Counted from the stretch's first letter, positions 27,992 through 36,832 are shown. The stretch is 61,357 nt of DNA from Acidobacteriota bacterium (GCA_038040445.1 JBBPIG010000024.1:46900-108256), one strand, 5' to 3'. The notes: generated by a model from the letters alone, not told the origin. Numbers and translations are program-made.

Positions 27992-28894
27992 GTGAGGATT
28001 GAGAATATCGTGAGGGTCTCTGCTAACAAGTCCGAGGAACCCCATATCTCCGAAGGTGTGTCATACAACTTGCCGGACAAGCCTGTGGTCACGATTGAGG
28101 CGCACAAGTCATGGGTCCCGCTCGACCTTCGTGCTTTATGGGCTTATCGGGAGCTGCTTTATTTTCTGATGTGGCGCGATATCAGGGTTCGCTACAAACA
28201 GACCGTTTTGGGCGCCGCATGGGCGGTGATACAGCCGCTGGTAACGATGATAATCTTCACATATTTCTTCGGCAAACTGGTGCGGATGCCGACTGACGGA
28301 GTACCGTACCCAATATTCGTCTACACCGCGTTGTTGCTTTGGACATTCTTCTCAAACGGCGTGACCAACGGCGCAAACAGTTTGATTGGCAGCAGCAACC
28401 TAATCACCAAAGTGTATTTCCCGAGGCTGATAATCCCTTCGGCAGCGGTAGGAGCGGGTTTGCTCGATTTCGCGATCGCATCTATTTTGCTGATCGGCCT
28501 GCTGGTCTATTATGGCTTCGCGGTGACCTGGGCGTACCTGATGATTTTGCCGCTGATCGTGCTCACAACGTTGTTCGCACTCGGCGTGGGCATATGGTTT
28601 TCGGCTCTGAATGTGCGATACAGAGACGTACGGTACGCGCTACCGTTTCTAATTCAGGTTTGGTTCTTCGTTTCGCCGATCATATATCCGACGAGCCTCG
28701 TCCCTGAAGAGTGGAGGTGGCTTCTCGCTTTGAATCCGTTTACCGGTATCGTGGAGGCCTTTCGCGCGTCGCTCTTCGGGCGGGAACTGCCCTGGCTTGC
28801 GCTTGCCTATTCAGCCGGGTTTGCTGTGATTATGCTCATCTACTCTTCCTACACGTTTCGTCGGATGGAGCGGAGTTTCGCGGAGATCATCTGA
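27992..28894 (+). CDS. ABC-2 type polysaccharide export permease (Wzm-like)
   Basis: This protein of about 300 residues has six membrane helices and the ABC2 entry motif. WRDIRVRYKQTVLGAAWAVIQPL is followed by FSNGVTNGANSLIGSSNLITKVYFPRLIIP, and the end has RDVRYALPFLIQVWFFVSPIIYP. With the ATP-binding protein 40 bp downstream it forms an exporter for lipid-linked polysaccharide. No ATG is available before the conserved part. A GTG at 27992 was chosen; GTG at 28010, 12 nt after GAGG, is equally possible. The gene begins 46 bp after the TMTC-like gene. Confidence 0.92.
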   Translation: MRIENIVRVSANKSEEPHISEGVSYNLPDKPVVTIEAHKSWVPLDLRALWAYRELLYFLMWRDIRVRYKQTVLGAAWAVIQPLVTMIIFTYFFGKLVRMPTDGVPYPIFVYTALLLWTFFSNGVTNGANSLIGSSNLITKVYFPRLIIPSAAVGAGLLDFAIASILLIGLLVYYGFAVTWAYLMILPLIVLTTLFALGVGIWFSALNVRYRDVRYALPFLIQVWFFVSPIIYPTSLVPEEWRWLLALNPFTGIVEAFRASLFGRELPWLALAYSAGFAVIMLIYSSYTFRRMERSFAEII

Positions 28895-28934
28895 GAGACC
28901 GGTAACCACAGCCGGACGGTTTCCTGACACGCTA

Positions 28935-29732
28935 ATGAAGCCAATCATCAAAGTCGAAGGCATAAGCAAGAAGTTTCACATCAAGCCGAGCGAAACTCGA
29001 TCGGTGCGTTACGAAACCCTGCGCGAATCGCTGGTTAAGTTCGTTCGCGCGCCGTTTGGTCGAACCCGAAACAACGGGAAAGGCGCCGACACCATCTGGG
29101 CGCTCAATGATGTGAACTTCGAGGTCATGCCCGGTGAAGTAATGGGCATCATCGGCCCAAACGGCGCCGGTAAGTCAACGCTATTGAAAGTCCTCTCGCG
29201 GATAATCGAGCCGACAAGCGGGCGGGTCGAGCTCTACGGGCGCGTCGCAAGCCTGCTCGAGGTAGGCACAGGCTTCCATCCAGATCTAAGCGGTCGAGAA
29301 AATGTCTATTTGAACGGCGCGATTCTGGGCATGAGGCGCCGCGAGATTGACTCGAGGTTTGACGAGATAGTTGAATTCTCGGGTGTCGAGAAGTTCCTCG
29401 ACACAGCCGTCAAACACTACTCGAGTGGGATGTATTTGCGGCTGGCGTTCGCCGTCGCTGCGCACTTAAACCCGGAGATACTCATTGTCGATGAGGTCCT
29501 TGCTGTCGGCGACGCGAGCTTCCAGAAGAAGTGCCTTGGGAAGATGGATGACGTCACTCGAAGCGGAAGAACCGTGTTGCTTGTGACTCATGGCCTCGGC
29601 ATGGTGAAGCAGCTCTGCCGGCGCGCGATTCTATTCAATGACGGCCGGATCACGAAGATGGGTCCGGCGGCTGAAGTGGTGGACTACTATGACGCGTGCA
29701 ACTCCTCGCAGGCAGAGATCAAAGACATATGA
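28935..29732 (+). CDS. ABC transporter ATP-binding protein (Wzt-like)
   Basis: This 265-residue ATPase drives the adjacent permease. Walker A is GPNGAGKST, the signature is YSSGMYLRLAFAVAAHLNPE, Walker B is ILIVDEVLAVGD, and the switch His is in LLVTHG. The SLLEVGTGFHPDLSGRENVYLNG stretch is typical of polysaccharide and teichoic-acid exporters. The C-terminal carbohydrate-recognition domain of some Wzt proteins is absent, so export may not depend on a modified chain end. It has a 30-residue insertion before Walker A. Confidence 0.94.
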   Translation: MKPIIKVEGISKKFHIKPSETRSVRYETLRESLVKFVRAPFGRTRNNGKGADTIWALNDVNFEVMPGEVMGIIGPNGAGKSTLLKVLSRIIEPTSGRVELYGRVASLLEVGTGFHPDLSGRENVYLNGAILGMRRREIDSRFDEIVEFSGVEKFLDTAVKHYSSGMYLRLAFAVAAHLNPEILIVDEVLAVGDASFQKKCLGKMDDVTRSGRTVLLVTHGLGMVKQLCRRAILFNDGRITKMGPAAEVVDYYDACNSSQAEIKDI

Positions 29733-29827
29733 GCCGAGGCAGTTGTGTTAATGGCGCGGCCCTCTGACTGAATCGCCGACACATTGGTTCATTGGTTCAA
29801 GGCTGATGACGCAGAGGTCAGCTCGCT

Positions 29828-30970
29828 CTATGAATCGACAGCCGTTGCTCCGTCTCGACCCTCTGATGAGCGGCAAAACTTCTTGACGTGATCGCAGACA
29901 TATTCGATCTGTTCAGCGGTTATTTCGGCAAACATCGGCAGCGATATGACGCGTGACGAAACTGCCTCGCTGACGGGAAGAGACCCCGAGCGCAAACCCA
30001 GGTCTTCATAGCAAGGCTGCAAATGCACCGGGATGGGATAGTGCAGACCCGCGGACACGCCTTGCTCGTGCAGGTAGCTCATCAATCGCTCGCGCTGGGC
30101 GTGTTGAACGACATACAGATGATACGCGTGCGATGATTCTTCTGCGGCGTACGGAGTTCTAATTCCCTCGGCATCCTCGAGCAGTTCGTTGTAAAGCCGC
30201 GCTGCGCGCTGCCGCGACGCGTTCCACTCATCCAACAGTGGAAGCTTCACTCGCAACACGGCGGCTTGTAGAGAATCAAGCCGGCGGTTGTACCCCATCA
30301 TCACGTGCCGATACTTTTGGGGCTGGCCATAGTTTCTCAACAGCGTGATTCGCTCTGCTATTTCCTTTTTGTTGGTCACGACCATCCCGGCGTCACCATA
30401 AGCGCCCAGGTTTTTCCCCGGATAGAAGCTGAAGCATCCGGCGTCGCCCAGCGCCCCTACCCGCTTTCCTTTGTAACGCGCGCCGTGCGCCTGACAAGCG
30501 TCTTCGATAACGACGAGATTGTGCTTTCGCGCGATCGCCAATATGAGGTCCAGGTCGGCGGGCTGGCCGTAGAGATGCACCGGCACGAGTGCTTTCGTAC
30601 GCGGGGTTATTGCAGCTTCAATCTTGCCGGCGTCGATATTGTAAGAGTCTCGATCGACATCCACCAAAACGGGCAGCGCGCCGGTGTAGGAGATAGCGGC
30701 GACCGTGGCAACAAATGTATGGGAGACGGTGATGACCTCATCGCCCTCTCCTATCCCGTGGGCGCGAAGCGCCAACTCGAGCGCCGAAGTGCCCGAGTCT
30801 AGCCCGACCGCATACTCGGCTTCGCAGAAGTCCGCGAACTCTCGTTCGAACAATGCTACGTCTCTGCCAAGTATGAAGTCGGCATCGGCGACGACGCGAC
30901 GCATGGCCTCGTCCACCTGGCCCGCGATCGTTTGGTATTGCGCCTTCAGGTCCACGAACGGAACTATCAT
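29828..30970 (-). CDS. DegT/DnrJ/EryC1/StrS sugar aminotransferase
   Basis: This 380-residue PLP enzyme aminates a keto-deoxy nucleotide sugar. [13 protein letters not shown] opens it, then [38 protein letters not shown] is next, and the PLP Lys lies in [16 protein letters not shown]. It would supply an amino sugar for the surface polysaccharide made in this locus. It is closest in pattern to FdtB/WecE-type enzymes but the substrate is not decided by the sequence. GGAG lies 12 nt before the ATG. It faces the exporter genes. Confidence 0.94.
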   Translation of the reverse strand: MIVPFVDLKAQYQTIAGQVDEAMRRVVADADFILGRDVALFEREFADFCEAEYAVGLDSGTSALELALRAHGIGEGDEVITVSHTFVATVAAISYTGALPVLVDVDRDSYNIDAGKIEAAITPRTKALVPVHLYGQPADLDLILAIARKHNLVVIEDACQAHGARYKGKRVGALGDAGCFSFYPGKNLGAYGDAGMVVTNKKEIAERITLLRNYGQPQKYRHVMMGYNRRLDSLQAAVLRVKLPLLDEWNASRQRAARLYNELLEDAEGIRTPYAAEESSHAYHLYVVQHAQRERLMSYLHEQGVSAGLHYPIPVHLQPCYEDLGLRSGSLPVSEAVSSRVISLPMFAEITAEQIEYVCDHVKKFCRSSEGRDGATAVDS

Positions 30971-31205
30971 TTCTTAGATTCTCCTCGCTTCCGCCAGGTG
31001 ACGTACATGAATCTGGCCGGCGAAATCAGTTTCCTATAAAACCGCGACTGTTCTCAAGCGCGCATCGACCTCTCGTCTTTGCGGACCAGGTTTCTACGCG
31101 GGGCGCGCCAGAGTAGAATTCACTTTGAGCATGAGATCACTCATATTGCCGGCGGGTCGTAGCTTTGGAGCCTCGCCGCTGTTGCGCACAGGAGGGAATG
31201 AGACT

Positions 31206-32159
31206 ATGGGTTGCAAGCCAGGAGCGAGGCGAGCCGCCGCCGCCGCAATCATGTTTTCCACGTTATTGTCGAGCGCAGGCGCGCAACGCAAACAGCGCGA
31301 CGTTTCCGTTTCTGACCGCGACATAACCATCCTGGTGACTGCGCATCCGCACAACGAGCGCACGCGCGAGGCAGCGTTGAAACTCAAGGGGGACGATTTT
31401 GCGGTTCGCGAGGAGAAGCGTCCGCAGCAGATCATCTCGGTGAAAAGCTCTTCGGAAGCGCCGCCGATTTTGGCGCTGCTGATCCAGGACGATCTTGTTT
31501 CGCGGGTCAACAACGAGATCAAAGGCATCAAGGAGTTCATAAGACGTCTGCCGGAGGGCTCGCGCGTGATGACGGCTTACATCACTAGCGGAACGTTGCA
31601 GGTCGCGCAGGACTTCACCACCGATCGCGAGCGCGCGGCGAATTCGCTGCGCATTGTGCATGGCAGTTCATCGAGCTCTCCCTACAACCCATACGTAGAA
31701 GTGGTCGAGGCGCTGCGTCGATTTGATTCGCAGCCCGCGGGACGACGAATGATTCTGATGATCTCGGATGGCCTGGACACCTCTCACGGATTTCGAAGTT
31801 CGAGCCCTACGCTTTCAGTTGATCTTGATCGCGCGATACGTGAAGCCGAGCGACGCGGCGTTGCAGTGTTCAGTTTCTACGCGCCGACAGTAGGAGCCAC
31901 CAGCGCGAGCCGAATGGCGGCCAACTTCGGACAGGGCTCGCTGATAAGGCTCGCGGACGAGACCGGAGGCGAAGCGTTTTTCTCCGGCAACGACTTCGTC
32001 TCCTTTGATCCGTACTTCAAGGAGTTCGACGGCCTGCTCGGGCTTCAATGGTTGATAACCTATCGAAGCTCAACCGTTGGGACGGGCTTCCGACACATCG
32101 AAGTGACGACCGAGCAGGACATCCACTTGCACCACCAGGATGGTTACAACTGGCGGTAG
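31206..32159 (+). CDS. Secreted VWFA-related protein, acidobacterial type
   Basis: This 317-residue protein has a signal peptide (Arg-rich start, Ala-rich core, ending SSAGAQ). A short lead domain follows with VSDRDITILV and DDFAVREEKRPQQI. A von Willebrand A-like domain then has ILALLIQDDLVSRVNNEI, VAQDFTTDRE, and MILMISDGLDTSHG. This matches the VWFA-related domain that is greatly expanded in Acidobacteriota. The first metal-site Asp-x-Ser pattern is replaced by QDDLVS, so metal binding is uncertain. The start follows AGGAGG with 10-nt spacing; upstream Met codons extend the frame by up to 27 residues. Confidence 0.85.
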   Translation: MGCKPGARRAAAAAIMFSTLLSSAGAQRKQRDVSVSDRDITILVTAHPHNERTREAALKLKGDDFAVREEKRPQQIISVKSSSEAPPILALLIQDDLVSRVNNEIKGIKEFIRRLPEGSRVMTAYITSGTLQVAQDFTTDRERAANSLRIVHGSSSSSPYNPYVEVVEALRRFDSQPAGRRMILMISDGLDTSHGFRSSSPTLSVDLDRAIREAERRGVAVFSFYAPTVGATSASRMAANFGQGSLIRLADETGGEAFFSGNDFVSFDPYFKEFDGLLGLQWLITYRSSTVGTGFRHIEVTTEQDIHLHHQDGYNWR

Positions 32160-32177
32160 GAGTCTGTGTGAAGCTCC

Positions 32178-32211
32178 CGAAATACACCCAACTTCAGTTG
32201 GGGGTATTTCG
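32178..32211. terminator. Strong hairpin after the VWFA gene
   Basis: A 16-bp stem with one internal mismatch and a 2-nt loop covers 32178-32211 (inner arms CCCAACT and AGTTGGG, outer GAAATAC and GTATTTC). It begins 19 bp after the stop codon. There is no T-run, so it may protect the mRNA end or act as a factor-dependent end. Confidence 0.6.
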
Positions 32212-32344
32212 ACTGCCGGATGGCGTTACTCGCCGCTATTGTCATTGCAATGCCTCGCTCTTCTTGCATCAATCGAAGCTTTGAATTACCATTTTGGCGG
32301 GAATTTTGAACTGGTCTTTCTAAATTCAAAGGAGGGGAAAATCC

Positions 32345-32584
32345 ATGAGTTTTTCCGACACCGAAGCGCTCAAGCAGCAGCTTATGGCCAATGATGTACG
32401 GTTCGCGGAACTGGCGAGCACTCACGGGGAGTACGAGAGGAGATTGGTCGAGTTGGCCGCGCTGCACTATCCGAGCGCTGAGGAGCAGATGGAGGAAGCA
32501 ACCTTAAAGAAGAAGAAGCTATTTCTAAAAGACCAGATGGAAATGATCATGCGCCGCCATAAAGAACAAGGCGCAGGTCACTGA
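32345..32584 (+). CDS. YdcH/DUF465-like small coiled protein
   Basis: This 79-residue protein has the YdcH pattern. It has two helices forming a hairpin, with RFAELASTHGEYERRLVELA in the first and a second basic helix KKKKLFLKDQMEMIMRRH. Members are small cytoplasmic proteins of unknown role. AAGGAGG precedes the ATG by 10 nt. It is isolated, with a hairpin upstream and a palindromic repeat downstream. Confidence 0.88.
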   Translation: MSFSDTEALKQQLMANDVRFAELASTHGEYERRLVELAALHYPSAEEQMEEATLKKKKLFLKDQMEMIMRRHKEQGAGH

Positions 32585-32787
32585 GATTGGAAGGCGCGGC
32601 AACCGCGATCATTCTAACCACTCGCGCTAACCATTCGCGCCAAACATAAACCAGATAACCGTTGGTTACTCACGAGCGGACGGTCCCCCTTTATCGAGGC
32701 GAGGTTGTCTGTTTGTTGATGGGTAACCAATTTTTGTTGAGGCTCGTACTGGTTGCGCAGCGAAGACCAGCGACACGTGAGCATCGC

Positions 32788-32863
32788 GTTCAGAGTACAG
32801 GCTCTAGCTTGCTGAGTAGCTTGCTGAGTTAGCGGCCGGCAAGCTAAAGCTTGTACTCTGAAC
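32788..32863. repeat. Inverted repeat of family 1
   Basis: Arms 32788-32812 and 32839-32863 pair over about 25 bp (words GTTCAGAGTACA and AAGCTTGTACTCTGAAC). The inner part has two copies of TAGCTTGCTGAGT. It belongs to the family at 1-90, 36618 and 55732. The rest of the 319-bp gap 32585-32903 shows nothing else. Confidence 0.8.
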
Positions 32864-32903
32864 CTGAGTGGCGGTGAATCCGAAGCCTGAGGCTTGATCA
32901 TCG

Positions 32904-33524
32904 ATGGCAAAAGAAGGAATACCTTTTATAGGCTTGTTTCTCGTTCCCGCCTTTGGCTTTGTCGCTCTGGGTTGGTGGATCGCGGCCGGGTTGTGTCTGA
33001 TACTTGCACTTTTCATGGCGTTCTTCTTTCGCGATCCCAGGCGCGACAGCCCGGTGGATGATCGCGTCGTAGTGTCGCCGGCGGACGGACGAATCGTGAT
33101 GGCGGCGGCGGTCGATGATCGAGCCAGGAATTCCCCGACCCAGATCTCGATCTTTCTCTCGCCGCTCGATGTGCACATCAATCGCTCGCCCATCGCCGGC
33201 GAGATCGTCGATGTCGTTTACAAGCCCGGCGCCTTTCATATCGCCTCACGCGATATCGCTTCGGTTGAAAACGAACAGAATGTTGTCACTGTTCGCGGAG
33301 AGAGGCTGACGATCGTGTTTCGACAGATTGCCGGGGTGATTGCGCGGCGGATCGTGCTGTGGAAAAAGAAGGGCGATCGGGTCGCACTGGGCGAGCGGGT
33401 CGGTCTGATGAAGTTCAGCTCGCGTATGGACGTCATCTTGCCGGCCGAGGTGGACGTGATAGTGCACAAAGGCGACCGGGTTATTGGAGGTGTGAGCGTT
33501 CTCGGACGCCTGCGCGATAAGTAA
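32904..33524 (+). CDS. psd: Phosphatidylserine decarboxylase, short form
   Basis: This 206-residue membrane-associated enzyme makes phosphatidylethanolamine from phosphatidylserine. N-terminal hydrophobic helices (about 8-42) precede FFRDPRR. VSPADGRI carries catalytic Asp61, and SPLDVHINRSPIAG carries His91. The self-cleavage site in short-form enzymes is usually Phe-Gly-Ser-Arg. Here it is Phe171-Ser172-Ser173-Arg174, so cleavage would occur at a Ser-Ser bond. That is known for pyruvoyl histidine decarboxylase, so activity is still plausible. No phosphatidylserine synthase gene follows. The next gene starts 26 bp later and the two may share a transcript. Confidence 0.9.
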   Translation: MAKEGIPFIGLFLVPAFGFVALGWWIAAGLCLILALFMAFFFRDPRRDSPVDDRVVVSPADGRIVMAAAVDDRARNSPTQISIFLSPLDVHINRSPIAGEIVDVVYKPGAFHIASRDIASVENEQNVVTVRGERLTIVFRQIAGVIARRIVLWKKKGDRVALGERVGLMKFSSRMDVILPAEVDVIVHKGDRVIGGVSVLGRLRDK

Positions 33525-33550
33525 AAAAATCTAACCCAAGAGGCAGTCAT

Positions 33551-34318
33551 ATGGCTGATACCAACGGGGTCGTTTCAGACTCACTCGAAGGACTCGCCGC
33601 GCCGCCTGAGATTCGCGACGCGATTTCCAGACTCGCTGATGATCTTACTCGTGCTGCGGGCGCGAATCTCGCAGGGCTGATACTTTATGGCGGGCTTGCG
33701 CGCGGCCGCTATCGAGCAGGAAAAAGCGATATCAACATTGTCGTGCTGCTCGGGGATACATCGACCGAATCGCTCGCGGCAATCGCGCCGATTCTTCGCG
33801 CCGCGTGGCGGGCGGTCCGAGCCGAGCCATTCATCGTGAAAGTCTCCGAGGTCCCGCGCCTGGCAGAAGTCTTTCCAACCAAAGTGCTCGATATTCAAAC
33901 TCACTGCATCGTTTTGATGGGCCAGAATCCGTTCGCCGGGGTCGCCGTCTCGCGTGAGCAAATACGTTTGCGCATCGAGCAGGGCCTCTGCAATCTCGCT
34001 CTTCGATTGCGGCGGCGCTACATGTCGATATTTGATGATCCGCGCTCGCTAGCCACGACTCTCGCCGATGCGGCTGTGCCGTTCAAGGTCGAGCTTACGG
34101 CGTTGTTGCAGTTGGCGGGAAAAGACGAGCCGTCAGAATCAACGTCGGCAGCCGTCTTGGAGTCTGCCGCCGCAGCGTTCGACCTTGATCGCGAAGCGCT
34201 CTCGCAGATGGCCGCGCTTCGCCGCGACGCGAGCCTGCCGGAGGATTTGGCGGGGCTCTACGATCGCGTGCTCGGGGCCATCTCGCGCGCGGCGGAGATT
34301 GTCTCGCGTATGGAGTAA
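33551..34318 (+). CDS. Nucleotidyltransferase-fold protein
   Basis: This 255-residue protein has an N-terminal nucleotidyltransferase fold with GLILYGGLARGRYRAGKSD and then INIVVLL. In this fold the metal ligands are usually Asp-x-Asp. Here the pair is Asp60-x-Asn62, so one ligand is changed and activity may be lost or altered. The remainder is helical, with LRLRRRYMSIFDDPRSLATTLADAAV. It sits 26 bp after psd and 8 bp before the Cys-tail membrane protein, so it belongs to the DUF692 operon. The function is unknown; a regulatory or nucleotide-transfer role in that system is only inference. Confidence 0.78.
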   Translation: MADTNGVVSDSLEGLAAPPEIRDAISRLADDLTRAAGANLAGLILYGGLARGRYRAGKSDINIVVLLGDTSTESLAAIAPILRAAWRAVRAEPFIVKVSEVPRLAEVFPTKVLDIQTHCIVLMGQNPFAGVAVSREQIRLRIEQGLCNLALRLRRRYMSIFDDPRSLATTLADAAVPFKVELTALLQLAGKDEPSESTSAAVLESAAAAFDLDREALSQMAALRRDASLPEDLAGLYDRVLGAISRAAEIVSRME

Positions 34319-34326
34319 AAGCCGTT

Positions 34327-35238
34327 ATGAACCCTTTTGAACTGCGCGGCCCGGAGTTTATAGGGCTCTACATCATTGTGTTGGCCGCCGCCTGTTTGCT
34401 GGCTTACATCCTGCGGAAGAGTGTTAAGGGCGTTGATCGGGATTTCGCTTTGCGCGGAGCCAGCCTCGACGCGTACGAAGCGGCTTACTTGAGTGGCGGC
34501 GCGAAACTCGCGACTGAAACGGCCATCGCCACGCTGCTTTGCACCAAGGCTTTTCGGTTGTCATTCGTTGATAACACGCTATCGGCTATTGCCGGAGCGC
34601 CGCGCGTCTCTCATCCGTTCGAGCAAACAGTCTATCGCATCGTCGAATCGGGCGAAGCCACCACGGTTAAGAGCATTCGAACAAAAGCTGCAGCGACGGC
34701 CAATGGGATCGCTACGCGGTTGCAAGCGTTAGGTCTGGTCATCAATGTCGAACAAAACACTAGAGCGCAAACCTTGCCGGTAATCATTTTGGTGATGGTG
34801 TTCCTTTTCGGGGCGATAAAGGTTCTCATCGGTCTCTCGCGCAATCGCCCGGTTGGATTTCTATTTGTGCTGTGTTGCCTGACCGCCTTGATAGCTTTCT
34901 TCCTCTACAAATCGTCTTCGCACCGGACAAAGGCGGGTGATGATACTTTCGAACGGCTCAAGCGTGAGAATTCGGCGTTGGAATCAACGGCAAAATCCAA
35001 ACCGGAGCGGCTTGCCGCGGGAGATGTGGCTTTGGCGATGGGATTGTTTGGCATAACTGCGCTGGCATTCACGGATGAATCGTGGTCCGTGCTGAAAAGA
35101 CAAATACTCCCGCCCGTCTCGGTTTCAAGCGGCGGCTCATCCTGGAGCAGCTCATCTTGCAGCAGTTCGTCTTCGTGCGGAAGCAGCGGTTGTGGAGGAG
35201 GGTGCGGTGGCGGTGGTTGCGGGGGATGCGGCTCATGA
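34327..35238 (+). CDS. Membrane protein with Gly/Ser/Cys-rich tail (TIGR04222-like)
   Basis: This 303-residue protein has one membrane helix at about 12-32, two more at about 155-195, and a hydrophobic stretch near 240. Between the first and second lies a winged-helix-like soluble part. The last 40 residues are almost only Gly and Ser with six Cys and a single Trp (SSCSSSSSCGSSGCGGGC and GCGGCGS). The layout resembles the TIGR04222 membrane family, whose members end in similar tails. The stop codon overlaps the DUF692 gene start by 4 bp. DUF692 enzymes modify Cys in peptides, so this tail is the natural candidate substrate. That link is inference. Confidence 0.82.
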   Translation: MNPFELRGPEFIGLYIIVLAAACLLAYILRKSVKGVDRDFALRGASLDAYEAAYLSGGAKLATETAIATLLCTKAFRLSFVDNTLSAIAGAPRVSHPFEQTVYRIVESGEATTVKSIRTKAAATANGIATRLQALGLVINVEQNTRAQTLPVIILVMVFLFGAIKVLIGLSRNRPVGFLFVLCCLTALIAFFLYKSSSHRTKAGDDTFERLKRENSALESTAKSKPERLAAGDVALAMGLFGITALAFTDESWSVLKRQILPPVSVSSGGSSWSSSSCSSSSSCGSSGCGGGCGGGGCGGCGS

Positions 35239-36080
35239 AGAACAGCGAGCCCAGTCTTGGAATCGGAATCGGTTGGCGACCCGAGCTGGCGCTTTCGATT
35301 GCGCGCGACACCACGATTGGCTTCGTGGAGATCGTCGCCGAAAACATCTCGCCCGATCGGATACCCCTTCCGCTCAGGCAACTCGCGGAGCGAGGAGTTA
35401 AGGTTGTACCGCACGGCATCTCGCTTTCACTCGGCGGCGCGGAGCCGCCCTCGAGCCAACGGCTCTCACGGATCGCTCGACTCGCCGAGGACCTCAACGC
35501 CCCGCTGGTGAGCGAACACTTTGCTTTTGTTCGCGCAGGGGGCGTCGAAGCGGGACATCTGTTGCCGGTGCAAAGGACCCGCGAAGCGCTCGATCTGCTG
35601 GTTGAGAATATTCTCGAAGCGAAAGCTGCGTTGCCAGTGCCGTTAGCGCTTGAGAACATCGCGACGCTCTTTGAATGGCCTCGAGCGGAAATGGATGAAG
35701 CGACGTTCATCGCCGAAGCGCTCGAGCGCACCGACTCGCTATTGCTGCTCGATGTCTCGAACCTCTACGCGAACGCCCGCAATCACGATTGGGACGCGAA
35801 CGAGTATCTCGACAGGCTGCCGCTCGAGCGGCTCGCTTACGTTCACATTGCGGGCGGCATCTCTAGAAACGGGCTTTATCACGACACCCACGCACACGCG
35901 ATTCCGGCAGCCGGGTTGGACCTGCTCGCAGAAGTCTGCTCGCGCGTTGACATACGCGGCGTGATGCTCGAACGCGACGATCACTTTCCAGAATGGAGTG
36001 AGCTCGCCGCCGAGCTGGACGCTATTGCGGAAGCCCGAGCGCGCGGCGCACGTCGAAGAGAGTTGGCTTATGTATTCTGA
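35235..36080 (+). CDS. DUF692 (MNIO) iron-dependent enzyme
   Basis: This 281-residue TIM-barrel protein matches DUF692, the multinuclear non-heme iron oxidative enzymes. The pattern starts with GIGIGWRPEL, then VEIVAENIS, VVPHGISLSLGG (His60) and LVSEHFAF (Glu94, His95). It continues with LALENIAT (Glu140), LLDVSNLY (Asp173), YVHIAGG (His204), HDTHAH (Asp217, His219) and MLERDD (Glu246). These are the expected iron ligands. Known relatives (MbnB, TglH, BufB) rearrange or oxidise Cys in peptides. Start: ATG at 35235 overlapping the previous stop; upstream in-frame codons would run through the neighbour's Cys tail. The 3' end overlaps the partner gene by 11 bp. Confidence 0.92.
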   Translation: MKNSEPSLGIGIGWRPELALSIARDTTIGFVEIVAENISPDRIPLPLRQLAERGVKVVPHGISLSLGGAEPPSSQRLSRIARLAEDLNAPLVSEHFAFVRAGGVEAGHLLPVQRTREALDLLVENILEAKAALPVPLALENIATLFEWPRAEMDEATFIAEALERTDSLLLLDVSNLYANARNHDWDANEYLDRLPLERLAYVHIAGGISRNGLYHDTHAHAIPAAGLDLLAEVCSRVDIRGVMLERDDHFPEWSELAAELDAIAEARARGARRRELAYVF

Positions 36081-36582
36081 CGCGCGAAGGAGATTGGCGG
36101 CAGCCCAACTGGAACTCGTGCGAGCTCTGGTAAGCAATGAGATCGCGCCGGCCGAGTTCGATAACTCGCGGATTCAAGCGACCGCCGACGCGCTGTTACT
36201 CAAGCGCGCGCACGCGGTAGCTGGCGCCTGGCCGAGCCTTGCGCGCTCGCTCGGCTCGGCGTTCGATGATCGCTTCGCTCTGTACTCTCGATCGAGACCC
36301 GTTGTGCAGGAAGGCGGCCCGCTTGCGGACGGTCGAGCATTTGCTCGCGAGCTTGCTCGTGCGGGTGCTGTGCAGGATGACGTGGCGCTGGAAACGCTCG
36401 CGTTTGACCTTCGCCACCGCGTCAGTTCCGATAGAGTAATCGCGCGGCGAGGCTTTTCGTTTGGCGCGAGTTTGCTCAAGCAACCGCTTCGATGCATTAT
36501 CGGCATCCGCATTCCGTTGTTACGCGAGCGATGGATTAGCATCCCGCTCACAATATTCTTTGAAACACCGCGCGCCCGCTAG
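36070..36582 (+). CDS. Putative partner protein of the DUF692 enzyme
   Basis: This 170-residue protein overlaps the DUF692 gene by 11 bp. No firm family was assigned. Its first 75 residues (LAAAQLELVRALVSNEIAP, then LLLKRAHAVAGAWPSLARSL) resemble the N-terminal helical domain of DUF2063/HvfC proteins. Those are the usual partners of DUF692 enzymes and bind the substrate leader. The rest is Arg-rich and mixed. There is no signal peptide or membrane segment, so it acts in the cytoplasm. The start is set at the Met that allows coupling to the enzyme gene. Confidence 0.75.
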   Translation: MYSDARRRLAAAQLELVRALVSNEIAPAEFDNSRIQATADALLLKRAHAVAGAWPSLARSLGSAFDDRFALYSRSRPVVQEGGPLADGRAFARELARAGAVQDDVALETLAFDLRHRVSSDRVIARRGFSFGASLLKQPLRCIIGIRIPLLRERWISIPLTIFFETPRAR

Positions 36583-36617
36583 CGTGTAACAACCTGCTCG
36601 AACACGATCCAAAGCGC

Positions 36618-36696
36618 GAGTTCAGAGTTCAAGCTTCAGCGTGCTTCTCACGTTCATATGGCGAAAAGAGCAAGCTGAAGCTTGAACTCTGAACTC
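36618..36696. repeat. Inverted repeat of family 1
   Basis: Arms 36618-36643 and 36671-36696 pair over 26 bp with one mismatch (words GAGTTCAGAGTTCAAGCTTC and TTGAACTCTGAACTC). It follows the DUF692 operon and precedes the pilus operon by 136 bp, so it may mark the operon end. Confidence 0.85.
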
Positions 36697-36832
36697 AAAC
36701 TGACCCCTCTGCGCGCGATTGATTACCGTGGTTATGCGCCTGAGCGTTGTGGTATGATTTCGCTTGGTTTCGCACAGCCCCAGGCGCAGATGAACGGCTG
36801 CGACAGACCCGTCTTGAAGAAGGTTCAATTCG

